NCBI GenBank assembly: GCA_938038645.1 | Contig: CALHTA010000055.1 | Span: 1-5,384 of the forward strand | Length of the DNA stretch: 5,384 bases | Origin: an uncultured Thiotrichaceae bacterium | GTDB taxonomy: Bacteria; Pseudomonadota; Gammaproteobacteria; Thiotrichales; Thiotrichaceae | Direction: 5' to 3' | Shown here: in pieces, positions 1 to 5,384 of the stretch | Numbering within the stretch: position 1 is the stretch's first letter | Layout of the letters: each line of letters begins with the position of its first letter | Made by a program: the position numbers and the translations under genes | Notes under the pieces: model-generated | Database searches by the model: none | Told to the model about the DNA's origin: nothing | Seen by the model: the letters and a program-made list of their open reading frames with translations, nothing else

Positions 1-29
1 TCTTGGCATACTCGCCTTACTAATTTTTC

Positions 30-33
30 AGGA
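30..33 (+). promoter_or_regulatory. Ribosome binding site of the DUF1244 gene
   Basis: AGGA lies 7 nt before the ATG at 41, which is normal Shine-Dalgarno spacing and supports that start. The 29 bases to its left show no convincing -35/-10 pair, so the promoter is probably outside the window. Confidence 0.7.
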
Positions 34-40
34 AAATATC

Positions 41-358
41 ATGGACAACGATACTCGTATCAAAGCTGAAGCGGCTGCTTTTCGTGGCCTAGTTGCACAT
101 TTACAAGAGCGTTCTGACGTACAGAATATTGATCTTATGAATCTGTCGGGTTTTTGCCGTAACTGCATGAGCAAATGGTACATGGCTGCAGCTAAGGAGA
201 TGGGGGAGGAGATGGATTATGACCAAGCTCGCGAAGCAATTTATGGCATGCCGTTTTCTGAGTGGAAGGACAAGCACCAAGCCAAAGCGAGTGATGAGCA
301 GATCAAAGCGTTTGAAGAAACTAAGCCGATGCACGCTAAGATCAGCGGGCACAAATAA
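41..358 (+). CDS. DUF1244 family protein
   Basis: This is a small soluble protein of 105 residues, full length for the DUF1244 family (SMc04008-like), which is widespread in proteobacteria and has no firmly established function. The family signature is clear. Residues 20-47 run from the helical stretch with DVQNIDLMNL into GFCRNCMSKWY, with Cys39 and Cys42 forming a CxxC pair. A second conserved block, YGMPFSEWKDKHQ, lies at 68-80. The last 25 residues are charged and less conserved. There is no signal peptide or membrane segment, so it is probably cytoplasmic. The ATG is preceded by a good AGGA site. It is convergent with the acyltransferase gene and shares only the terminator region with it, so a functional link to the envelope genes is unlikely. 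The family call is firm; the role is unknown. Confidence 0.93.
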   Translation: MDNDTRIKAEAAAFRGLVAHLQERSDVQNIDLMNLSGFCRNCMSKWYMAAAKEMGEEMDYDQAREAIYGMPFSEWKDKHQAKASDEQIKAFEETKPMHAKISGHK

Positions 359-383
359 ACCGGTTAAGTTTCTGCTAAAACTA

Positions 384-414
384 GAAGACCCTGTTATTAG
401 CTAACAGGGCCTTC
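384..414. terminator. Probable bidirectional hairpin terminator between convergent genes
   Basis: Arms GAAGACCCTGTTA (384-396) and TAACAGGGCCTTC (402-414) pair over 13 positions with a single A/C mismatch and a 5-nt loop. The core of eight pairs (389-396 with 402-409) is perfect. On the minus strand the stem is followed within a few bases by a short T run (AGTTTT), so it fits best as the terminator of the leftward operon. On the plus strand there is no T run after it, so its action there is less certain. It lies 25 nt past the DUF1244 stop and 25 nt past the opgC stop, as expected between convergent genes. Confidence 0.7.
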
Positions 415-421
415 AGCACTA

Positions 422-448
422 CCGAATTAGGAGTGATGCTTAATTCGG
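422..448. repeat. Inverted repeat overlapping the opgC stop codon
   Basis: The perfect 8-nt arms CCGAATTA (422-429) and TAATTCGG (441-448) are separated by 11 nt. The right arm contains the stop codon and last two codons of the acyltransferase gene, so on the minus strand this hairpin forms at the stop, just before the stronger terminator hairpin. It could support termination or protect the mRNA 3' end, or it may be chance. Confidence 0.45.
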
Positions 449-1687
449 AATAACCTTGAATAAGAACTTAGTTCTTACCATTGCCCAGATGGTGAACAGC
501 AACGCGGCGTGGATCATGGTATTAATCCAGAAGTCCTTCATTTCTGGGAGTGGCGTATTAGCAATTATCAATAAAAAGAATATATGTACGTAGAATACGT
601 AAAGCGATGCCTGCCCTAGCGGAATGAAGAACCACCCCAGTGCTTTGTTAATGGGCTTCCAGCAGCGCGACAAAATTGCGTACATGGTAATTAACAACAC
701 GACGACATTCAGCACTCTGCCTGGCCCTAATTTATATTTTTGGAAATACTGCCCGTACCATGAATGGAAAGTCTCGGGTGTGATCATACGCAAACTGATG
801 TCTGAAAACTGCGTCATTGGGTTATTCCAAGTCAGCACGAAGAAAGCGGCCGTTAGGGTAAACGATACATAAAGCAATATCTTGCCAAGACTTGTCGTCG
901 AGAAGAACTCAACAATTTCTTTCTTAAAATAACCTGCGACCACACCATGTACATAAATTAGCTGCCAAGCCAATATAGGAAAGGCATATTCAAACTGAGC
1001 GCCTGTTGGTCGAAACGCTGGACTACCATTGTTTGGCTCATGCGCACCAAAGTTGATGAAGTAGATGACCCAACTAATGCCTAGCAGCAGGCCGACACGC
1101 TGGCGGCTAATCATAAAGAATACAAACGGCGTCACCAAGATAAACATAGCGACATACATGCCAATAATCTGGAACTGATGAGGGCCAATTCTTAATAGAA
1201 ACGCCTGACTCATCAGTTTGAAAACACTCGCATCAGCAGGTGGAAACAATGGATAAACTTTTCCACTGAAGGGGCTATGAAAAGTGGTAATAATGGTCGC
1301 ATCAATTTCAGGTAACAACCTTATTGCCGCAATAATAAAGATCAACATGACATTCGTTAGATAGAGCTTTACCGAACGATCCATCAAAGCGGGCATCGAT
1401 GCGGCTAAACCTTCATTCCGCAGTTTTTTTCCAAACACCATGCCAACGACAATGCCGGCTAAAATCACAAAAATTTCCGCGGTAGAAACCACTCCAACTC
1501 GCTCCCAGCCGATGTACATAAGCGCGGAGAAATACTCAAAGTGACTAGCAAATAACAGCGGAATTACGATGCCTCTCATGAAATCTAAACGCAGATCACG
1601 AGTCGAACCCGTGTCAACGTAAGCCCACGGCTTGGCTTTTGGTTGCTCAGCAATTTCTTGCTCTAATAACGATTCTGATACGCTCAT
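440..1687 (-). CDS. opgC: OpgC-family membrane acyltransferase
   Basis: This integral inner-membrane protein of 415 residues belongs to the OpgC/acyltransferase-3-like group. The characterised Rhodobacter sphaeroides OpgC adds succinyl groups to osmoregulated periplasmic glucans; the substrate here is not shown. After a hydrophilic N-terminus comes the hallmark RDLRLDFMRG (30-39), then a membrane segment ending in SHFE with His49. About ten hydrophobic segments follow, roughly at 40-58, 69-86, 108-124, 173-193, 198-212, 233-252, 268-285, 326-341, 352-376 and 388-404. Typical late motifs are LGPGR (320-324) and GQASLYVFYVH (358-368). Length is normal for the family. An upstream TTG at 1693 is in frame, but only 3 nt separate it from AAGAG, whereas the ATG at 1687 has 9 nt, so ATG is preferred. 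It is the last gene of the leftward set. The 97-nt gap before it has no clear terminator, so read-through is likely; a weak internal promoter cannot be excluded. The gene symbol reflects family membership only. Confidence 0.88.
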   Translation of the reverse strand: MSVSESLLEQEIAEQPKAKPWAYVDTGSTRDLRLDFMRGIVIPLLFASHFEYFSALMYIGWERVGVVSTAEIFVILAGIVVGMVFGKKLRNEGLAASMPALMDRSVKLYLTNVMLIFIIAAIRLLPEIDATIITTFHSPFSGKVYPLFPPADASVFKLMSQAFLLRIGPHQFQIIGMYVAMFILVTPFVFFMISRQRVGLLLGISWVIYFINFGAHEPNNGSPAFRPTGAQFEYAFPILAWQLIYVHGVVAGYFKKEIVEFFSTTSLGKILLYVSFTLTAAFFVLTWNNPMTQFSDISLRMITPETFHSWYGQYFQKYKLGPGRVLNVVVLLITMYAILSRCWKPINKALGWFFIPLGQASLYVFYVHIFFLLIIANTPLPEMKDFWINTMIHAALLFTIWAMVRTKFLFKVIPN

Positions 1688-1696
1688 TATCAAATG

Positions 1697-1701
1697 CTCT
1701 T
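1697..1701 (-). promoter_or_regulatory. Ribosome binding site deciding the opgC start
   Basis: AAGAG on the minus strand stands 9 nt before the ATG at 1687 and only 3 nt before the alternative TTG at 1693. The spacing favours the ATG. The stretch just upstream is very AT-rich, with a run of seven A, which would leave the site unstructured. Confidence 0.55.
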
Positions 1702-1784
1702 TATTATTATTTTTTTAGGCTCTTACTTTGGCACAAAAGTACTTAATAAGACGTTAACCCTGATCGTTCAGCAAAATTCTCCTG

Positions 1785-4700
1785 CTAGAACTTCCAGTTA
1801 TAGCTTAAGGACCAAGTCCCGTTTTCTTCAAAGTTATGATAAGGAATTTCATTAGGTCCATAATTTGAATATTGTAAGTTTATTTTATTAGGACGCCAGT
1901 CACTGTATCCAAATCCATAAGTCCATTTTGGAGTACCGTCACCCTCTAGCGGCTGACTGACAGAAGCATTCACATACCAATTTTTCACAGGCGACCAACG
2001 TAAATTTGCAACGGCCGAGCTGTTTCCTTCTACGGGCACATTAATCGCACCCGACAAGCTAAGCTTGTGTTTCTTTAAGAAATCTGACTTTACAGAGTAT
2101 CCAAAGTTGGCCACTGCTTTTTCTAAGGCCAGCCCTTCCCCCGGTTTAATGGGGCCCCAGTTATTCAACTGAGCCGAAAATGTTCCAGGATGCCAGTCAC
2201 TGTAGCCAATACCCCACGAGTAGCTGAAGGGATCGTCAACTTCCTCTAAGTTGTAGTTCCAACCCACTCTGGCAAACCAATAACTGTCCTTTATCAGTTT
2301 TCTATTTATTGAGCCACCAATTGCTTTGGCACCCGTTTTTAATGTGTTTTTATAGTAAACATTACCCGCTAAGCCTATGGTTTTCTTTTTTGGCTTTACC
2401 TTTATGGCTTTTTTAGTATTTTTAGTTTTTTTTTGTGGTTTGCCTTGTGCCTTGTTTTTCTTTCCGCTTATTAACGTGTTTTCAAAAACCTCATCCTTTA
2501 ACCGATCCTGTGAAAACTCAAACGACCCTCCAGCTTCGCTTCTAACTTGAGTGTCTTCAAAGACTTCATCGCTGAAATAGTCATTTGAGAACTCGAAAGA
2601 TTCGTCAGAGCGTTTTGAATCTGACGTTGAGCCTGTCAATTGCTGGATGATCATCGTACTTAAAGCAGGAACCTTTAACGGCTTTGCTGAATATTTGCTA
2701 TAGACCTTAACCTTACTTTTTAAAGAAGGGACCTTTACAGGGTCATAGCTTGTCGTCACTTCTTCCACCCATAGCTCTGTATCTAACGGCGGCACATCCC
2801 GCAACCGAGTATCGGGTTTGTATTTTTCTTGTATATTTCCCCTTCTATTTACTTTTTTTTTCCGTTTCGGCAAGCGACCTAGCTTACGATCCTCTTCATA
2901 CTGCTGATATTCACGTAACAGTTGTTCGATAGACTTTTCAGATTTGGGCGCCTGTCCTTTTGGATAGGGAGAGTAAGTAAACACACTCGAAGAACGCGTC
3001 TGTTTCTTCTTTTTCCTAGGCTTACGTTTGCTCGCTTTGCTATTTTTGCTAGCTTTTTTGACTTTTTTAACCGGCTTTGAGACACGGACTGAAGGAGCCT
3101 CACTCACCAGCAGCATAGTCTGCAAATAAGGAACTGTAAGATAGCCAGGTGATTGCTTTACCGCTTTTTTCTTTACCACCGCCTTGGTTTTAACCGGCGT
3201 TTTGTTAGCCGTCGTTACATGCTGCTGACTCTTCACTGGTAATGCATGAAGTATCTGTTTAACTGCTTCTGACTGGCTCACCGTTGAAGCAACCGTTGTA
3301 CCAATATCAGAACTTGATATTGCCGTTTCAACCGTGCCGTTGTATTCGTTAACCGTCAGCTGAATCTTATCAACAATCAATACATTGCTCCCCCCAGAAA
3401 TACCGCCAAGCAGTCGTTCTATAAGCGAAGCATTTTTATTAACAACTAGATTAGGCTGGGTAACAACTTGAGTCACTGGAACCCTCTGTACAACTGGCTG
3501 CTGTACTACCCTTTGTTGCTGTACTACCCTTGGCTGTTGAACGACCGTCTGTGGATAATACCCCTGATTGTTAGTATTGTGATTCCCCACGTACTTAACA
3601 GGCGCTTTTTGCACAACCTTTTTAGGAGCAACATACTTCGGCTTATCTATGAAAACCTTGGTTAGCAACTTAGGCACTGGTACGGCCAACTTCTCGATCA
3701 GCAATTTAGAATTTAACAGCGGAATCGTGATAGGCACTGGCTGTAAATCAACTGAGGTCGCTAAGGCAGGCACCAGCTGTGGCATTTCCTGTATTTCTAC
3801 TAAAGAGACAAGTTTAGGTATCTCTAGAGGTTGTTGAATCAACTTTAGCTGGGTGAGTAGCTCTGGAACAGCCTGCGCAACGGGCAGCAGCTGCAATTGC
3901 GTACTCAGATTGGGCACTAACTGCGGAACAGGAAGCAACTTTAATTGTGTTCCTAAACTTGGCACCAACTGTGGTACAGGAAGCAGCTTTACCTGTGTCC
4001 TCAAACCAGGCACCAATTGCTCAACGGGCATTAGTTCTACTTTAGTGTTCAAGCCCGGAACAAGTTTAGGCACTGGAACAATGTTTAGTGTCGACATTAT
4101 ATTGGGCACCAATAATGGCACATCGACAATCTTTACATTAGTGTTAAGCTCCGGAGCCGCTCGAGGGTACAAACACTCAGGGTCCCAAGCATGAGGATAC
4201 TCACTAGAAGCATCAGGTGCGCCTTCCACTATGTTTTCCTTCAGGCGAATTTCTGAGATGTCAAACAGCTCAGAAGTATCAGGGTGTGGAAAGCATTGCT
4301 GACGGTAAATTCTATGAAACAACCACTCATAATCAGAACGTAAACTGTTCTGATCCAAATCTAAGATTTGCGGTACGAAACGATTGTCGGTTTCACCCAG
4401 AAACCCTAACGCGCTGAAACCCTGCCACTTTTCTGGAGAAGCTTCAGCTGCTCTGACCCTTTTAAAGCCAGTACTGGTTCGTTCTAGGTCGTAAAAAACA
4501 CCTTCTTGGAATACATCACAATAATTCCATTTGAGTAGCGTTCTCTCTACTTGATTTCTGAGCGAAGGAAAACGATCCGATGCGCCCAGCATAGATTTTA
4601 AAACGATATCTAAGGTAGCTGCATGCAAAGTGCTTCCATCACCACTTTGCATTGATTCATTTGGGAATTCTTTTTCAGAATCCTCAATATCCCACATCGT

Positions 4701-4874
4701 TGATAAAGCCGATCTGGCAACTGACTCAGTTTTTGCACAGGCGAGTATCTTACTCTGCTTAAGCAATGGCGGAATCGAGTCATCCGCAGACGCTGTAAAA
4801 GACCAGCAAAGGCTTGCTAACACAACAAGCCTTAAGCCTTTTAACCAGCAAAATTGTAATACGCCCCTGATCAT
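1785..4874 (-). CDS. Secreted mosaic protein: DUF3131-like N-terminus, VPxLxT repeats, basic linker, C-terminal beta-barrel
   Basis: I do not recognise this 1029-residue protein as a named family. Residues 1-30 form a Sec signal peptide (basic n-region, hydrophobic core, ASA then DD). Residues 31-238 form a globular domain with Cys46, 119, 194 and 234. Its STMWDI, TLDIVLKSM and RFPSLRNQVERTLLKW blocks recall a shortened, diverged DUF3131 domain. Residues 240-410 are eleven 16-residue repeats. Residues 441-473 are Gln/Val-rich. Lys/Arg clusters lie at 597-627, 663-678 and 805-831. A 25-residue acidic duplication occupies 759-808. Residues 833-1029 form about twelve short amphipathic, aromatic-rich strands ending NWKF, typical of an outer-membrane beta-barrel with a C-terminal Phe. 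The start is ATG, 3 nt after the DUF3131 stop, with AGAAG 6 nt upstream, implying coupled translation. I infer an outer-membrane-anchored periplasmic protein that handles a glycan. The gene call is firm, the barrel probable and the function unproven. Confidence 0.9.
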   Translation of the reverse strand: MIRGVLQFCWLKGLRLVVLASLCWSFTASADDSIPPLLKQSKILACAKTESVARSALSTMWDIEDSEKEFPNESMQSGDGSTLHAATLDIVLKSMLGASDRFPSLRNQVERTLLKWNYCDVFQEGVFYDLERTSTGFKRVRAAEASPEKWQGFSALGFLGETDNRFVPQILDLDQNSLRSDYEWLFHRIYRQQCFPHPDTSELFDISEIRLKENIVEGAPDASSEYPHAWDPECLYPRAAPELNTNVKIVDVPLLVPNIMSTLNIVPVPKLVPGLNTKVELMPVEQLVPGLRTQVKLLPVPQLVPSLGTQLKLLPVPQLVPNLSTQLQLLPVAQAVPELLTQLKLIQQPLEIPKLVSLVEIQEMPQLVPALATSVDLQPVPITIPLLNSKLLIEKLAVPVPKLLTKVFIDKPKYVAPKKVVQKAPVKYVGNHNTNNQGYYPQTVVQQPRVVQQQRVVQQPVVQRVPVTQVVTQPNLVVNKNASLIERLLGGISGGSNVLIVDKIQLTVNEYNGTVETAISSSDIGTTVASTVSQSEAVKQILHALPVKSQQHVTTANKTPVKTKAVVKKKAVKQSPGYLTVPYLQTMLLVSEAPSVRVSKPVKKVKKASKNSKASKRKPRKKKKQTRSSSVFTYSPYPKGQAPKSEKSIEQLLREYQQYEEDRKLGRLPKRKKKVNRRGNIQEKYKPDTRLRDVPPLDTELWVEEVTTSYDPVKVPSLKSKVKVYSKYSAKPLKVPALSTMIIQQLTGSTSDSKRSDESFEFSNDYFSDEVFEDTQVRSEAGGSFEFSQDRLKDEVFENTLISGKKNKAQGKPQKKTKNTKKAIKVKPKKKTIGLAGNVYYKNTLKTGAKAIGGSINRKLIKDSYWFARVGWNYNLEEVDDPFSYSWGIGYSDWHPGTFSAQLNNWGPIKPGEGLALEKAVANFGYSVKSDFLKKHKLSLSGAINVPVEGNSSAVANLRWSPVKNWYVNASVSQPLEGDGTPKWTYGFGYSDWRPNKINLQYSNYGPNEIPYHNFEENGTWSLSYNWKF
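1854..2213 (-). repeat. Duplicated GxGYSDWxP unit inside the C-terminal barrel
   Basis: Residues 888-908 and 987-1007 of the mosaic protein share the pattern GxGYSDW[HR]P, six less conserved positions, then N[WY]GP, exactly 99 residues apart. At DNA level a 13-nt identical stretch occurs at 1895-1907 and 2192-2204, 297 nt apart. Surrounding strands can be matched as well, suggesting that the barrel arose by duplicating a half of about 100 residues with six strands. Confidence 0.8.
2451..2600 (-). repeat. 25-residue acidic tandem duplication
   Basis: Residues 759-783 and 784-808 of the mosaic protein are two adjoining copies. Each starts SFEFS, continues with a D at position 7, and contains DEVFE[DN]T at positions 11-17. 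They sit between the last VPxLxT copies and the final lysine-rich stretch before the barrel. The copies have diverged at DNA level, so the duplication is not recent. Confidence 0.85.
2643..3134 (-). repeat. Four scattered VPxLxT motif copies in the basic linker
   Basis: The core motif of the 16-residue array recurs at residues 581-590 (VPYLQTMLLV), 694-703 (VPPLDTELWV), 715-724 (VPSLKSKVKV) and 735-743 (VPALSTMII). These are separated by irregular, mostly Lys/Arg-rich spacers instead of following the 16-residue register. They are most simply read as outlying members of the same repeat family. Confidence 0.7.
3483..3545 (-). repeat. Gln/Val hexad repeat
   Basis: Residues 444-464 of the mosaic protein read as VVQQPR, VVQQQR, VVQQP and VVQR, a near-perfect six-residue period that follows the 16-residue array and a short Asn/Tyr/Gly stretch. 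This is low-complexity linker sequence, also visible as short repeated CTGTACTACCCTT-like blocks in the DNA. Confidence 0.8.
3645..4157 (-). repeat. Eleven 16-residue (48-nt) VPxLxT repeats
   Basis: In the mosaic protein the [VI]P pair recurs at residues 256, 272, 288, 304, 320, 336, 352, 368, 384 and 400, with a leading AP at 240. The step is exactly 16 each time, with no insertion or deletion. The consensus from the pair is VPxLxTx[LV]x[LI]xPVPxL. Units three to seven are the most alike (LVPxLxTQLKLLPVPQ) and the outer units are more diverged. The DNA copies are imperfect, so selection has kept the protein pattern after duplication. Alternating hydrophobic positions followed by prolines suggest one short beta-strand and a turn per unit, either a solenoid or an extended spacer. 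Confidence 0.95.
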
Positions 4875-4877
4875 TTT

Positions 4878-5384
4878 TTACTTCTGTTGGCGCTTATATA
4901 TACTCGGATCGAGTCTTAATTTACGGCCACAAGCATTGCATATTTCATAAAGAGAACCGTATTTTTTATACAGTAGTGTACTTAGTACAATCCCGTTGGT
5001 GTTAGCAGTGGTTGCTTTATTGTAGCCATTACCATTTTCATAAACACCAGAATACCAACCCTTCTTAGGATCATATGCACTCTCAACTTGGCGCTTTAGC
5101 ACCTGAGTGTACTCTTCATCTGGGTATAATAACGCTAGCGTTAAGGCCGCTTTAGTCGAAACACTTTTCAGGTCGTTATATTGAACACCTCTATCTGTCG
5201 TGGTATTCCATGGCAAGCCCGCAGTGAATATCGTGTTATAAATAAAGTACGGCTTACGGTCGACGTTATCCTCTGACACAGCAGTAACAATACCAGTGCG
5301 CTTGTAACGCTCCTGTTGAACGTCAAATATATTACGAACTAACGGTCTATTTTCATCATTATAACCGTGCTCCATGACATCAAG
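4878..5384 (-). CDS. DUF3131 domain protein, C-terminal part (5' end outside window)
   Basis: The frame is open to the right edge (the first visible residues are LDV, before an internal Met at 5375), so this is the last 168 residues of a longer protein. The visible part matches the C-terminal half of DUF3131 domains as I know them: RYKRTGIVTAVSEDN, PYFIYNTIF, STKAALTLALLYP, GWYSGVYENG and TANTNGIVL. DUF3131 is a mostly helical domain found in envelope and polysaccharide-related proteins, with no firmly established activity; a glycan-acting role is inference. The domain ends near LLYKKYGSL and is followed by an unusual tail with CNAC (visible residues 149-152) and a basic end. It is the first visible gene of the leftward set; its TAA is 3 nt before the ATG of the mosaic gene, so the two are almost certainly co-transcribed. 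Confidence 0.9.
   Translation of the reverse strand, partial: LDVMEHGYNDENRPLVRNIFDVQQERYKRTGIVTAVSEDNVDRKPYFIYNTIFTAGLPWNTTTDRGVQYNDLKSVSTKAALTLALLYPDEEYTQVLKRQVESAYDPKKGWYSGVYENGNGYNKATTANTNGIVLSTLLYKKYGSLYEICNACGRKLRLDPSIYKRQQK

Noticed and set aside
624..872. Plus-strand open frame inside opgC
   Set aside because: It is fully antisense to a well-supported membrane protein and shows no family resemblance.
1724..1741. Small inverted repeat TACTTT/AAAGTA between the mosaic gene and opgC
   Set aside because: Six weak pairs with no T run on the minus strand, so it does not make a credible terminator.
1688..1784. Promoter for opgC (TTGCTG, 17 nt, TCTTAT on the minus strand)
   Set aside because: Only three of six and four of six consensus matches in an AT-rich gap; chance level, so not listed as a feature.
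2879..3103. Minus-strand open frame rich in Lys and Arg in another frame of the mosaic gene
   Set aside because: It overlaps the long linker out of frame; its basic composition comes from the same A-rich codons.
3645..4157. CRISPR array suggested by regular spacing of 48-nt units
   Set aside because: The repeats are coding, in frame without gaps, imperfect in DNA and without unique spacers.
3853..4194. Plus-strand open frame rich in Gly, Thr and Cys with a repeat of about 16 residues
   Set aside because: It lies antisense to the 16-residue repeat array; its periodicity and odd composition are the mirror of the real repeats, and there is no convincing ribosome site.
4806..4874. Lipoprotein signal in the mosaic protein (Cys23 after ASL)
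   Set aside because: The residue before Cys is Leu, which does not fit a lipobox; ASA at 28-30 gives a better signal peptidase I site.
4630..4950. Plus-strand open frame across the junction of the mosaic and DUF3131 genes
   Set aside because: Antisense to two real genes that both have family or domain support; composition is shadow-like.

Overview
The window most resembles a marine-type gammaproteobacterium. It has a moderate, slightly AT-rich base composition. It carries a DUF1244 protein, an OpgC-type acyltransferase and DUF3131, and its outer-membrane-type protein ends in an aromatic residue. The genus cannot be fixed from the sequence alone, and this assignment is inference.

Layout: a short rightward gene for a DUF1244 protein (41-358) faces a leftward set of three genes. 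Read in the direction of transcription, the leftward set begins with the 3' part of a DUF3131 gene (4878 to beyond the right edge). Next comes a 1029-residue secreted mosaic protein (1785-4874), which starts 3 nt after the DUF3131 stop. The last gene is an OpgC-family membrane acyltransferase (440-1687), 97 nt further on. The convergent gap (359-439) holds a strong hairpin that probably terminates both sides, and a second inverted repeat overlaps the opgC stop codon.

The 1029-residue protein is the most unusual object here. In order it has a Sec signal peptide, a cysteine-containing N-terminal domain that looks like a diverged DUF3131 fragment, and eleven repeats of exactly 16 residues built on [VI]PxLxTx[LV]x[LI]. 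A Gln/Val-rich stretch and a long Lys/Arg-rich linker follow, with four more copies of the same core motif scattered through the linker. A 25-residue acidic tandem duplication and a probable outer-membrane beta-barrel of about 200 residues complete it. The barrel is itself a duplicated unit and ends in Phe. Two runs of nine A in the linker would each bring in stop codons if they slipped in either direction.

Working model (inference): the three genes form part of a cell-envelope glycan module. OpgC would decorate a glycan with acyl groups, by analogy with succinylated osmoregulated periplasmic glucans. The DUF3131 protein would act on the glycan. The mosaic protein, anchored in the outer membrane by its barrel, would reach into the periplasm with its repeats and basic linker to bind or guide an anionic glycan. 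No glycan synthase is visible; if there is one, it should lie to the right of the window.
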